64,000 bases of DNA from Phycisphaeraceae bacterium (GTDB taxonomy: Bacteria > Planctomycetota > Phycisphaerae > Phycisphaerales > UBA1924): NCBI GenBank assembly GCA_020639155.1, contig JACKHF010000001.1, positions 2,446,578-2,510,577 on the forward strand, read 5' to 3'. The translations under genes and the position numbers were made by a program. Every line of letters starts with the position of its first letter. Positions within the stretch are counted from its first letter, which is position 1. Below are positions 18,366 to 27,663 of this stretch, in pieces. The notes under the pieces were generated by a model. The model ran no database searches, had not been told where the DNA came from, and saw only the letters and a list, made by a program, of their open reading frames with translations.

Positions 18366-18597
18366 CTATCCAGGCGTGCAAGTCTGGAATGTAGAATCGA
18401 ACTAACGAGTTGATCTTGCGACTGGGAATGATGCCCTTGTCCTTGAGAGACCACAGAGTCCTCTCGCTGATCGACAGCATTGCTGCAGCCGTCTTTGAAT
18501 CGACGAGCAACTGCTGGGTATGATTCTTCGATTGATCTATTGCGCCCTTGTAGCTTGCCGGCATGGGGATGCTTTGCCTGTGGACTTCATTCGGCAT
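18292..18597 (-). CDS. Small HTH protein, excisionase/AlpA-like
   Basis: A 101-residue protein. QLLVDSKTAAAMLSISERTLWSLKDKGIIPSRKI (about 32-66) is a MerR-like (HTH_17) DNA-binding domain as in excisionases and AlpA; SLVRFYIPDLHAWIDAG follows. The ATG at 18597 is chosen over the one at 18609 because GGAGG stands at the right distance. Such proteins steer recombination toward excision or regulate the element. It lies between a second small HTH gene and the primase gene on one strand, with overlaps on both sides, which implies an operon. Confidence 0.82.
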   Translation of the reverse strand: MPNEVHRQSIPMPASYKGAIDQSKNHTQQLLVDSKTAAAMLSISERTLWSLKDKGIIPSRKINSLVRFYIPDLHAWIDAGCPRRNYWQQPSQRTGGSIGPH

Positions 18598-18805
18598 GAG
18601 GACCTCCATCTCTTCTAGTGGTCATGTGTTCCAAAACCAAGCGAATCCGCTCGACCTCTGCATTCGAGAACACTCTGGCAGGGCCAGCGATGGCAATGGG
18701 CTTGATGCGCCGGGTCTTGATGACATACTCGACCCGATGCCTGCCAATGCTGAGGTGTTCAGCGATTCGAGATACTGTCCATAGGTCATTGGCTTGCTCA
18801 TTCAT
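18587..18805 (-). CDS. Second small HTH DNA-binding protein
   Basis: A 72-residue protein with DLWTVSRIAEHLSIGRHRVEYVIKTRRIKPIAIAG forming an HTH of the same general type (IAEHL, then a recognition helix around RHRVEYVI) and a short helical tail. The ATG at 18805 has GGAG 10 bases upstream; in-frame codons continue to 18958, but the extension is low in similarity to anything. It overlaps the next HTH gene by 11 bases. Presumed regulator or recombination directionality factor of the element. Confidence 0.7.
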   Translation of the reverse strand: MNEQANDLWTVSRIAEHLSIGRHRVEYVIKTRRIKPIAIAGPARVFSNAEVERIRLVLEHMTTRRDGGPHAE

Positions 18806-18900
18806 GACTGGTGTGCTCCACATGGGGAGTTCTGCTGTTCGATCACCGATGTCGAACACCGCAGTCCCCTCACTCACACGCAGTCTGGGCGCAAATGAAA

Positions 18901-19001
18901 AAGCGCCGGCGCCAATCTTGAGGGCCAGAAACAGCTTTATTTGCTCTAGAACGAACAATTGACAGGGAAAGTTTTTTGTTTTTTTTGAGAAGCGCCGGCG
19001 C
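18901..19001. repeat. Pair of identical GC palindromes with T-rich spacer
   Basis: AAGCGCCGGCGC occurs at 18901-18912 and again at 18990-19001, and each contains the self-complementary core GCGCCGGCGC. They bracket the region upstream of the small HTH genes; a T-rich run (18971-18987) lies next to the second copy. They could be operators, replication or excision sites. No function can be shown from the sequence alone. Confidence 0.4.
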
Positions 19002-19027
19002 TCTATGAAGATGGCGAGAGTGCAGAA

Positions 19028-20263
19028 TCAGCTTTGTCGGTAGGCATAGTCGATGCGCGGATCACCAATCCCACCTAGACCCCTTGCTCGCGACGCAGCC
19101 TTTGCTAGTCGTTTTCGGTTCTGATGTTCTTCCCATGCTGAGGACTTGCTCACCTTGTATCGAGTAATACCAAGTTGAGTTGCTGTATCATCGCGAGTGC
19201 AATCAGGGTTCGCTTGAAGATGCATGGCAATTCTCACATCATCCACTAGTTTTTCTTCCTGTGTCCGATTCTTTCGGGGTTTTGACGAGCTTGACTCGTG
19301 TTGATTGGGTAAGCCTTCAGCAGAGCGGCCTGGTTGGCTACTTTTTCTACCCAAGTCGAATGCTCCGAGATGCTTCAGGCAAAGAAGATCAGACATTTTC
19401 TTGTGAAGTTGCTGTTCAGCCGTTGCTAACGCATCGGACACAGATGAGAAGAAATCGGGGTGATCTTCAGGAAGGTCATTCGACATTTCCCTGTGAAACC
19501 ACTTTCCAAACTGGTTCAAAGTCCTCGATACTGAAAAGGCCCAATCGGAGTTAAACACAGAGTGATTCTCGCCGTTCATTAGGATATTGAAGGCTCGAAG
19601 ACATACAAGTGCATGATCGTTTAGTTGCCTTGTGCGCCGAACTTCAAACTGGCATCGAAGCAGATCCCGACATGCCAACTTTGAACTAGAAGTCGTGATT
19701 GCAAGCATGTCGTTAATGAAGAGCTCAAGTGAACGTCGCTCAGTGATTTGCTCGGGCAAGAAAAGAGCAGGGATGCTGGGCACAAATGCGTTTGACCGAA
19801 CTCGCTCAAAGCGTTTTTCAACGGCTTGGCACCGTTCGATCACGCGCCGATACCCGTTTGTTAGCCGCCCTAGCGCTTCGTGGAGATTACGAACTGGAGC
19901 AGGAGATTCGCTATCCCATCTCTCATATCCGGGCTGTGCTTCGCTATTCACCTTCGCGTAGTGTGTTGAAAGTGCTGACCGCCCCCAGTCACTGACACGA
20001 ATCTCCAATCTGAGTTTTTCGGCTTCGAAGGCAGATGCGTGGTCCAATGTTGCCCACGTCACTTTTTTCGATGGCTGCAACACTGGAGAGAACCAATCGA
20101 GTTGAACGCTTTCATCGTTCTTCGCTATGATGCGCACTTCTACACAGCGCATGTAGTCGAGTTGCTCCAGTACACTCCAGCCGACGAGGTGGACCGCATG
20201 ATCAAGTGGAATAGCTTTGAGCGGGAGCAGTTTCTCCAGTTCGTCTGCGAGTGTGCGATCCAT
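19028..20263 (-). CDS. Unknown element protein with C-terminal HTH-like segment
   Basis: A 411-residue protein I do not recognise. The start ATG 20263 is well supported by GGAGGA five bases upstream. It is soluble, rich in Arg and Leu, and mostly predicted helical. After a Ser/Lys/Asn linker (about 325-350) the C-terminus has NPDCTRDDTATQLGITRYKVSKSSAWEEH, which reads like a helix-turn-helix of a transposase or regulator. It is the first gene of the minus-strand replication block and is divergent from the zinc-ribbon gene. It is probably an element maintenance or regulatory protein, by position only. Confidence 0.65.
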   Translation of the reverse strand: MDRTLADELEKLLPLKAIPLDHAVHLVGWSVLEQLDYMRCVEVRIIAKNDESVQLDWFSPVLQPSKKVTWATLDHASAFEAEKLRLEIRVSDWGRSALSTHYAKVNSEAQPGYERWDSESPAPVRNLHEALGRLTNGYRRVIERCQAVEKRFERVRSNAFVPSIPALFLPEQITERRSLELFINDMLAITTSSSKLACRDLLRCQFEVRRTRQLNDHALVCLRAFNILMNGENHSVFNSDWAFSVSRTLNQFGKWFHREMSNDLPEDHPDFFSSVSDALATAEQQLHKKMSDLLCLKHLGAFDLGRKSSQPGRSAEGLPNQHESSSSKPRKNRTQEEKLVDDVRIAMHLQANPDCTRDDTATQLGITRYKVSKSSAWEEHQNRKRLAKAASRARGLGGIGDPRIDYAYRQS

Positions 20264-20320
20264 TGAGTCCTCCGGAGTGTTCAATATCAGATTGTTCGCA
20301 CGTTGAACCGTTTCTTTCCC

Positions 20321-20827
20321 ATGGATTTCGATGAATTTGGGTGTCGAATGAGTCGCGAAGATTACTACAACAGAGCCAATCGGCCGTATCAGCGGATGCG
20401 GCGCGTGGACGAATGCGCTTACGTTTTTGAAATATGCGAGATGCGTGCTTGGCTCGCTGAACTCGGTGAGAGCGAACCCCATGTACTCCGTGCGCTTTGG
20501 TCCGATGTTTCGGTTTCTTTACAACCGACAGATGAGGCAGCCTCATGGTTACTTGATCGCCTACCAGCCAACTACCGGTGGCGGATTGAAGTAGAACCCG
20601 TGCCTTGGCCCATCTACGGGATTCGCTGGTTCTTTCGGTGCCCCGTCTGCGTGAAACGCAGGAACGATCTCTATGCGGTTCACTGGAACGGGCCACTTAC
20701 ATGCCGCGTCTGCTCTGATCTTGTGTATTCGTCATCGCAGGAGTGGGACAACTTGAGGAGAACGGGGAGGTGGCCGAGTTATCTCCTTCGAATGATGTCG
20801 AACAGAACTGCACGGCGGGTTGAATAG
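20321..20827 (+). CDS. Hypothetical zinc-ribbon protein of the element
   Basis: About 168 residues. The C-terminal half has FRCPVCVKRRNDLYAV and LTCRVCSDLVYSSSQE, two CxxC pairs making a zinc ribbon of the kind seen in small phage and island proteins with a CRxCxxLxYxSxxE ending. The N-terminal part (YNRANRPYQRMRRVDECAYVF) is basic. A TTG at 20303 is in frame; ATG 20321 is the more conventional start, with no clear ribosome binding site. Located just before the restriction operon, 52 bases upstream of the Res gene. Role unknown. Confidence 0.65.
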   Translation: MDFDEFGCRMSREDYYNRANRPYQRMRRVDECAYVFEICEMRAWLAELGESEPHVLRALWSDVSVSLQPTDEAASWLLDRLPANYRWRIEVEPVPWPIYGIRWFFRCPVCVKRRNDLYAVHWNGPLTCRVCSDLVYSSSQEWDNLRRTGRWPSYLLRMMSNRTARRVE

Positions 20828-20879
20828 CTAAACTCGTCATAACCGAAACACTCATCGTGTTCAGAGGAAGAAGGCGAAC

Positions 20880-23800
20880 TTGCCCCCCGAGTTCTTTCAC
20901 CAACCAATTCTCAACTCCCCTTACGAGTATCCGTTGCGCCATTGGGAACTTGATGAGAACGGCCAACCGACAAATCGCATTGTCGAATCGCGACGCCGAG
21001 CCGAGTTCGTCACGCCAATTCCCAAGCCGAAGAAGCGACGTGGCAATGCTGCTCAAGAGGAGTTGGTATTCAATGAGGCCACTGAAGTGTCCTCTGATGA
21101 GCAGCGCTACGAGACGATGTCGATCGTCAACGACGTTCGTTCTCGCGTCGATGCGTGGCGACAGTTGAAGAATCCAAACGACTGGCGTGTGACACCAGAG
21201 ACCACAAGACTATTGCAACACTGGCGTCATCATGTGTTCAGCACACTTCGACCATTCTTTTGTCAGGTAGAAGCCGTCGAGACGTTGATTTGGCTTAGTG
21301 AAGTTGCTCCTCATCTTGGGAAAGAAGCCCGTTTCTTCCTCGATCACTTTGAATGCGCGAGCGAACAAGCAAACCCTGGTTTGCAGCGACTTGCACTGAA
21401 GCTCGCCACCGGCGCGGGCAAGACAACTGTCATGGCCATGATAATCGCATGGCAGACGATCAATGCCGTCAGGCGGCCGAACAGCAACCGGTTCACTAGA
21501 GGATTCCTCGTGGTGGCGCCCGGGTTGACGATTCGAGATCGACTTAGAGTCCTTCAGCCGCACGACCCAGATAGCTATTACAGGAGTCGCGAGCTTGTGC
21601 CCAACGACATGCTTCCCGATCTGGATCGAGCGAAGATTGTGATTACGAACTACCACGCTTTCAAGCTGCGAGAAACGATGCAGTTATCAAGCGGTGGCAG
21701 AGCGCTGCTCCAGGGGCGAGGCGAAGAGCTGCTAACAACTGAAACTGAAGGGCAAATGCTGCAACGGGTCATGCCTGATTTGATGGGCATGAAGGGTGTC
21801 GTGGTCCTCAACGACGAGGCGCACCATTGTTATCGCGAGAAACCTGGGGATACAGACGAGGACGAGCTCAAGGGCGACGACAAGAGGGAGGCAGACAAGA
21901 ATCGAGAAGCCGCGCGCCTATGGATTTCTGGCCTCGAAGCTGTAGGCCGCAAACTCGGCCTGCTGCGCGTGGTTGATCTATCGGCCACTCCGTTCTTCTT
22001 GAGAGGGTCCGGATACGCGGAAGGCACACTCTTTCCGTGGACGACAAACGACTTCTCACTGATGGATGCGATCGAATGCGGCATCGTTAAGCTCCCTCGC
22101 GTCCCGGTTGCAGACAACATTCCGGGTGAAGACACGCCGGTATTTCGCGAACTGTGGAAACATATCGCCAAGCAGATGCCCAAGAAAGGCCGTGGGTCGA
22201 GTGGTTTTATCGATCCACTTGCTATCCCGGAGAAACTACAAACAGCACTCGAAGCCTTGTATGGGCACTATGCCAAGACCTACGAACTGTGGGAGAAGGA
22301 AGGCATCAATGTGCCGCCATGTTTCATTGTTGTTTGCCAGAACACAGCGATTTCCAAGCTGGTTTTCGATTTCATTTCTGGCTTTGTCAAACCCAACGAA
22401 GATGGAACGGAACAGCTTATCGAGGGTCGACTACCTTTGTTCCGAAACACCGATGAGCATGGTAATCCTCTTGCTCGGCCACGGACGCTCCTGATCGATA
22501 GCGAACAGCTTGAGTCAGGAGAAGCACTCGACAAAGACTTCAGGGATAAAGCCAGCGATGAGATTGATCGTTTCCGGCGCGAGATCGTGGAGCGCACCGG
22601 AGACCGAAAGGCAGCCGACAAAATTACGGACCAAGATTTACTCCGTGAAGTCATGAACACCGTGGGCAAGCAAGGGCGACTGGGTGAGTCCATTCGGTGT
22701 GTTGTTTCTGTTTCGATGCTTACAGAAGGCTGGGATGCGAACACGGTTACCCATGTAATCGGTGTTCGTGCGTTCAAAACGCAGTTGCTTTGTGAGCAGG
22801 TGATTGGTCGGGCGCTCCGTCGTCAGTCGTATGAACTCAACGAAGAAGGTCGGTTCAATGTTGAGTATGCCGATGTGCTCGGCATCCCATTCGACTTTAA
22901 TGCCAAGCCGGTTGTCGCACCACCGCAGCCACCGCGACCGACAGTGCATGTGAAAGCCATTCGACCCGACCGCGACCAACTGGAGATCACGTTCCCGCGA
23001 GTTGAGGGGTATCGTGTAGAACTTCCCGAAGAGCGACTCACTGCCAAGTTTGACAGCGATTCAACACTTGAACTAACACCAGAGCTCGTTGGTCCCACCG
23101 TGACAACAAACGAAGGGATCATCGGCGAAGGTGTAGACCTCACGCTCGTCCACACAGGCGATCTTCGCCGATCGACGTTGCTGTTCCATCTCACCCAGCG
23201 ATTGCTCTTCACGAAGTGGCGTGACCCAGGCGAAGATCCAAAGCTCCACCTCTTCGGGCAACTCAAGCGAGTCACCAAGCAGTGGCTCGACAATCATCTT
23301 GTGTGCAAGGGTCAGACGTACCCTGCTCAGCTCATGTATCTCTCACTTGCCGACATGGCATGCGAGCGAATCACCAGGGGTATTGTCAGGCAGCACATCG
23401 GGGATACTCCGATCAAGGCAGTTCTCGACCCATACAACCCGACAGGGTCATCTGCATTGGTCAACTTCAACACCTCAAAGACGGACCGATGGGAGACCAG
23501 TGCCCAGCGATGCCACGTCAACTGGGTGATTCTTGATAGTGACTGGGAGGCTGAGTTCTGCCGTGTCGCAGAAGCGCACCCGAAGGTCGTCGCATACGTT
23601 AAGAACCACAACCTTGGCCTCGAAGTGCCATATCGCTATGGCTCTGAGTCACGCAAGTATCGTCCCGACTTTATCGTGCTGGTGGACGACGGGCACGAAC
23701 CGAACGCTGACGGCACACCGAACCTCCTGCACCTTGTGGTCGAGATCAAGGGATATCGGCGCGAGGACGCGAAAGAAAAGGCAGGCACAATGCGCGACTA

Positions 23801-23978
23801 CTGGGTTCCCGGCGTGAACAACCTGCGTTCCTTCGGCCGGTGGGCGTTTGCAGAGTTCGTCGATGTCTACGAGATGCAGGCAGACTTTGAGGCGAAGGTT
23901 CAGGAACACTTCAACCGGATGATCGATACTGCGGTTTTGACACTGCGGGATGCCGCACAGACTGAGGAACACGTGTGA
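20880..23978 (+). CDS. Type III-like restriction endonuclease, helicase-nuclease subunit (Res)
   Basis: A 1032-residue DNA translocase and nuclease. The N-terminus (YEYPLRHWELDENGQPTNRI, EFVTPIPKPKKR) matches a restriction family encoded beside a large adenine methylase. Walker A ALKLATGAGKTTVM (near 177), DEAH box DEAHHCY (near 312), motif III-like VVDLSATPF, motif VI EQVIGRALRRQSY (near 640). The nuclease core is YRPDFIVLVDDG ... LVVEIKGY (near 927-955), a PD-(D/E)xK pattern. The start is TTG 20880, the first in-frame start after a stop, with AGGAAGAAGG upstream. It overlaps the Mod gene by 4 bases. Confidence 0.9.
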   Translation: MPPEFFHQPILNSPYEYPLRHWELDENGQPTNRIVESRRRAEFVTPIPKPKKRRGNAAQEELVFNEATEVSSDEQRYETMSIVNDVRSRVDAWRQLKNPNDWRVTPETTRLLQHWRHHVFSTLRPFFCQVEAVETLIWLSEVAPHLGKEARFFLDHFECASEQANPGLQRLALKLATGAGKTTVMAMIIAWQTINAVRRPNSNRFTRGFLVVAPGLTIRDRLRVLQPHDPDSYYRSRELVPNDMLPDLDRAKIVITNYHAFKLRETMQLSSGGRALLQGRGEELLTTETEGQMLQRVMPDLMGMKGVVVLNDEAHHCYREKPGDTDEDELKGDDKREADKNREAARLWISGLEAVGRKLGLLRVVDLSATPFFLRGSGYAEGTLFPWTTNDFSLMDAIECGIVKLPRVPVADNIPGEDTPVFRELWKHIAKQMPKKGRGSSGFIDPLAIPEKLQTALEALYGHYAKTYELWEKEGINVPPCFIVVCQNTAISKLVFDFISGFVKPNEDGTEQLIEGRLPLFRNTDEHGNPLARPRTLLIDSEQLESGEALDKDFRDKASDEIDRFRREIVERTGDRKAADKITDQDLLREVMNTVGKQGRLGESIRCVVSVSMLTEGWDANTVTHVIGVRAFKTQLLCEQVIGRALRRQSYELNEEGRFNVEYADVLGIPFDFNAKPVVAPPQPPRPTVHVKAIRPDRDQLEITFPRVEGYRVELPEERLTAKFDSDSTLELTPELVGPTVTTNEGIIGEGVDLTLVHTGDLRRSTLLFHLTQRLLFTKWRDPGEDPKLHLFGQLKRVTKQWLDNHLVCKGQTYPAQLMYLSLADMACERITRGIVRQHIGDTPIKAVLDPYNPTGSSALVNFNTSKTDRWETSAQRCHVNWVILDSDWEAEFCRVAEAHPKVVAYVKNHNLGLEVPYRYGSESRKYRPDFIVLVDDGHEPNADGTPNLLHLVVEIKGYRREDAKEKAGTMRDYWVPGVNNLRSFGRWAFAEFVDVYEMQADFEAKVQEHFNRMIDTAVLTLRDAAQTEEHV

Positions 23979-26900
23979 CGATGGCCAAGAAAAAGACCAC
24001 AGCAAAGACCCGCAAGAAGACCGCGCCAAAGAAGGTCGAGGCGATCACCCACGATGACGCGTCGCGGAAGAACATTCCGACCGCCGAGTACCAGTCCGTG
24101 ATGACGACCGAGCACCAGTCGCCCATCCGCGTTGCGTACGAGCGGCGCAATCGCGATCTTGACCCGCAGCTGGTCTGGCGCGGCAAGGACGAGCAGGACT
24201 GGTCCGATCTTGTCGTTCAAGCGCCGCCGCTCTTCATCCAGGAGAAGGTCCATCCGAAGGTGCTGGTCGATGATTTGCGCCGTCGCACCGAAGCAGACGA
24301 GCGCGATGCCGAGCCGCAGATGGACCTGTTCGCCGACTTCAACGGCGTTCCCGAGGGCAACGCCAAGACCGAGTTCTATCAGCACGATGCCAACTGGACA
24401 AACCGCATGATTCTTGGTGACTCACTCCAGGTCATGGCATCGCTCGCAGAGCGCGAGGGACTGCGCGGCAAGGTCCAGTGCATCTACCTCGATCCGCCGT
24501 ACGGCATCAAGTTCAACTCGAACTTCCAGTGGTCTACAACTTCTCGCGACGTGAAGGATGGCAAAAAGGACCACATCACGCGCGAGCCCGAGCAGGTCAA
24601 GGCGTTCCGTGACACCTGGCGCGACGGGATCCACACGTACCTGACATATCTGCGCGATCGGCTGACCGTGAGTCATGATTTACTGAATGAGTCTGGATCT
24701 ATTTTTGTCCAGATTGGCGACGAGAATGTGCATCGTGTGCTTGCAGTGCTCGATGAGGTGTTTGGTCCAGGCAACCGACTTGGGTTAATCCTGTTCAAGA
24801 AGACAGGCGGGCTTTCAGCGAAGCATCTTGCTTCGGTCGGAGACTATATCCTCTGGTACGGAAAAGACGCATCGCGGACGAAGTTCCGACCACTCTTTAA
24901 GAAGAAGCTTCCAGGCGAGGCGGGTGCGACACAGTTTCGATACAAGCTTGATGAGCTAGGCAATCTTCACGAGGTCGACTTTTCAGTTGCCTCACAGCTT
25001 CCAGCAGAAGAAGTAGTGTACCACGACAATTTTACATCTCAGAAGCCAGCATACAACTTCGAGTTTGCCGGAAGACGATTCACAAAGCCATTCAAGCCGT
25101 CGCCAGACAACCTCCCGCGCGTATCACGTGCAGGGCGGTTCTTGGTTGTAGGCAACACTCCGCGATACCTCCGTAAACTTGCGGATTTCCCGGTTTATGA
25201 GATAAACGAGCTGTGGGACGACCTCGCAATCAGTGGATTTGCTGATCAGAAAGTTTATGTTGTTCAGACCTCGCCCAAGGCTATCGAACGTTGCTTGCTC
25301 ATGGCGAGCGACCCTGGTGACCTCGTCCTCGATCCCACTTGTGGTTCCGGGACGACGGCCTATGTGGCGGAGCAATGGGGCCGGCGGTGGATCACCATTG
25401 ACACGTCGCGCGTGTCGCTTGCGCTCGCTCGCGCACGGATCATGGGCGCTCGGTATCCGTTCTTTCTGCTGGCTGATTCGAAGGACGGCGTCGAAAAGGA
25501 AGCCGCGGTCACCCGGAGCGATCTGCCTGAGGGCTATGCGAAACGACATTATGCTGGAAATGTCCGGCACGGATTTGTGTATGAGCGTGTACCGCATATT
25601 GGGCTAAAGGCGATCGCGAACAACGCAGAGATCGACGTCATCTGGGAGAAGTTTGAGGCGAAGCTCCAGCCTGTTCGCGAGAAGCTGACGGGGGCGATCC
25701 CCGCGAAGTGGCTTGCTGAGTATCGCAAGAGACAGAAGTACACGGCCGATGTTCCGGCGGAGTTGCAGGAATGGGAGATCCCGCGCGAGCAACCGGAGGA
25801 TTGGCCAGGCGCGTGCAAGACACTCCTTGACGAGTTCTGGAAGCTGCGCATTGCGCGCCAGAAGGAGATCGACGCGAGCATCGCAGCGAAGGCTGACTTC
25901 GAGTATCTGTACGACAAGCCCTACGAGGACAAGAAGAAGGTGCGCGTGGCTGGGCCGTTCACGGTCGAGAGCATCAGCCCGCATCGCACACTCGGCGTGG
26001 ACGAGGATGATGAGTTGATCGATCCGTTGAAGCCAACGGGCACACCCGGTGACAGCGAGGATGCTGTGGACTTTGTTGAGATGGTGCTCGAAAACCTTCG
26101 GAGCACCGGCGTCCAGCAGGCGCACAAGGAAGATCGAATCTTGTTCTCGTCGCTCACTCCCTGGCCGGGGCATTTCATCTGTGCCGAGGGAAGGTACGTT
26201 GAAGCTGACAGCGACACCGAGAAGCGTGCTGGGATTTTGATCGGTCCCGAGTTTGGCACTGTATCAAGACAGGATCTGGTGGCTGCAGCGCGCGAAGCGG
26301 GAGATGCCGGGTTCGATGTGCTCATCGCGTGCGCGTTCAGCTACGAGGCGCACGCGACGGAGTTCAGCAAGCTCGGACGCATTCCGGTTCTCAAAGCGAG
26401 AATGAACGCCGAACTGCACATGGGCGGAGAACTTAAGAACACGGGCAAGGGGAACCTGTTTGTCATCTTCGGGGAGCCCGATATTGGTGTGTATGAAGGG
26501 GGTAGCAAAGCACTCGAAATAGAAGTACAACGACGTCAAGACAGACTCCCAGAGATAAAGCAAACAATTAAGATGTTGGAAACAGATGTGAAGTCGATCA
26601 AAAGAATAAAAGATAAAACAGAAGACCAAGTGGAACGCCTAACCGCTGTCAAGACTCAGCTTTATAACCTTGAGCGGGAAAAGGATCGTGCAAATGTTCT
26701 CATTGATTATGCCCCAGCTGTACCGAAGGGGCAGTTGTTTGTAGAACTCTACGGTGTAGATGTCTTTCACCCATCAAGCGGTGAAGTCCTGAGCGATAGT
26801 GCCGACGGTATCGCGTGCTGGTTCATCGATACCGACTACAACGAGGAGAGCTTCTTTGTCCGACATGCGTACTTCCTCGGGCAAAGCGATCCATACAAAG

Positions 26901-27061
26901 CACTCAAGACAACACTCAAGGCTGAGATCAACGAGGAAGCATGGGCGACGCTCAACAGCGATACGTCACGGCCGTTCAAGAAACCCAAGGGCGGGCGGAT
27001 CGGGGTGAAGGTTATCAATCATCTCGGAGATGAGGTCATGAAGGTGTTTCGGGTAGAATGA
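23975..27061 (+). CDS. DNA methyltransferase (Mod) of the same system, with coiled-coil insertion
   Basis: A 1028-residue beta-class amino-methyltransferase. Catalytic motif IV is DPPYG (YLDPPYGIKFNSNFQW, near residue 172) and SAM motif I is LVLDPTCGSGTTAYVA (near 453). The stretch between (about 230-440) has more AT-rich codons and should be the target recognition domain. A basic Lys/Thr-rich N-terminus precedes them. Residues about 840-910 are a highly charged, AT-rich coiled coil that looks inserted in the C-terminal domain, which otherwise ends with VNGVDVF-like text and GRIGVKVINHLGDEVMKVF. Starts at GTG 23975 and ATG 23981 are both possible. Res and Mod are translationally coupled. Confidence 0.92.
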   Translation: MTMAKKKTTAKTRKKTAPKKVEAITHDDASRKNIPTAEYQSVMTTEHQSPIRVAYERRNRDLDPQLVWRGKDEQDWSDLVVQAPPLFIQEKVHPKVLVDDLRRRTEADERDAEPQMDLFADFNGVPEGNAKTEFYQHDANWTNRMILGDSLQVMASLAEREGLRGKVQCIYLDPPYGIKFNSNFQWSTTSRDVKDGKKDHITREPEQVKAFRDTWRDGIHTYLTYLRDRLTVSHDLLNESGSIFVQIGDENVHRVLAVLDEVFGPGNRLGLILFKKTGGLSAKHLASVGDYILWYGKDASRTKFRPLFKKKLPGEAGATQFRYKLDELGNLHEVDFSVASQLPAEEVVYHDNFTSQKPAYNFEFAGRRFTKPFKPSPDNLPRVSRAGRFLVVGNTPRYLRKLADFPVYEINELWDDLAISGFADQKVYVVQTSPKAIERCLLMASDPGDLVLDPTCGSGTTAYVAEQWGRRWITIDTSRVSLALARARIMGARYPFFLLADSKDGVEKEAAVTRSDLPEGYAKRHYAGNVRHGFVYERVPHIGLKAIANNAEIDVIWEKFEAKLQPVREKLTGAIPAKWLAEYRKRQKYTADVPAELQEWEIPREQPEDWPGACKTLLDEFWKLRIARQKEIDASIAAKADFEYLYDKPYEDKKKVRVAGPFTVESISPHRTLGVDEDDELIDPLKPTGTPGDSEDAVDFVEMVLENLRSTGVQQAHKEDRILFSSLTPWPGHFICAEGRYVEADSDTEKRAGILIGPEFGTVSRQDLVAAAREAGDAGFDVLIACAFSYEAHATEFSKLGRIPVLKARMNAELHMGGELKNTGKGNLFVIFGEPDIGVYEGGSKALEIEVQRRQDRLPEIKQTIKMLETDVKSIKRIKDKTEDQVERLTAVKTQLYNLEREKDRANVLIDYAPAVPKGQLFVELYGVDVFHPSSGEVLSDSADGIACWFIDTDYNEESFFVRHAYFLGQSDPYKALKTTLKAEINEEAWATLNSDTSRPFKKPKGGRIGVKVINHLGDEVMKVFRVE

Positions 27062-27663
27062 ATGATGCCACGCCACAGGTTTGGGTTGGCGCGGACCCAG
27101 GCGGAAAGAACGCCTTCGGACTGGCACTCATCGTTGGGAACCAGTCTCCCCGCACTTGGTGTGTCAGTTCGGTAGACGAAGCTGTTGAATCGCTCGCATC
27201 GTATGGTATTCGTCACATTGACGGCATCGGTGTTGATGCTCCTCTCTGGTGGTCAACGGCGCAGTCTGGTGCGCGCAGAGTCGATGCGGTGCTTCGAAAG
27301 CGTTATGGCTTGAGCGGTGGAAATGTGCAGGCACCAAACTCGTTACGAGGAGCTGTGCTCGTGCAGGGCGTATTGCTTGTCGACCGTGTTCGGAAAACGT
27401 TTTCAACCGTCAATGTCACAGAAACACATCCAAAGGCCCTCTTGTCGGCTACGAACGTGACATGGAGCGCATTCTGTAATCAATATGGGATTGAGTGTGG
27501 AGATGTTTCAGAACACGAGCGTGACGCGGTTATCTCTGCTGTCGCTGCACGAGAGGGATTTTGTGGCCGGTGGAAAAACGATCTATCGCTCGTTCGAGAT
27601 CCAAGTGAATCCAACCCAAAGTCCCACTGGTTCGCCCCGGTAAACTACTTCTGGCCAGAGTAA
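27058..27663 (+). CDS. DUF429-family predicted nuclease (RNase H-like fold)
   Basis: A 201-residue protein. VGADPGGKNAFGLAL at the N-terminus and IDGIGVDAPLWWS carry the acidic residues of the DUF429 RNase H-like fold; ETHPKALLSA and EHERDAVISAVAAREGF complete the pattern. The ATG overlaps the Mod stop codon (ATGA), so it is read from the same mRNA and coupled to the methylase. DUF429 proteins have no fixed role. Here the tight linkage suggests an accessory nuclease or regulator of the restriction system, which is inference. Confidence 0.8.
   Translation: MNDATPQVWVGADPGGKNAFGLALIVGNQSPRTWCVSSVDEAVESLASYGIRHIDGIGVDAPLWWSTAQSGARRVDAVLRKRYGLSGGNVQAPNSLRGAVLVQGVLLVDRVRKTFSTVNVTETHPKALLSATNVTWSAFCNQYGIECGDVSEHERDAVISAVAAREGFCGRWKNDLSLVRDPSESNPKSHWFAPVNYFWPE

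Noticed and set aside
18960..18990. T-rich run as an intrinsic terminator of the 19028 gene
   Set aside because: On that gene's strand the run is A-rich, not T-rich, and the nearby palindrome has no loop, so it does not make a normal terminator.
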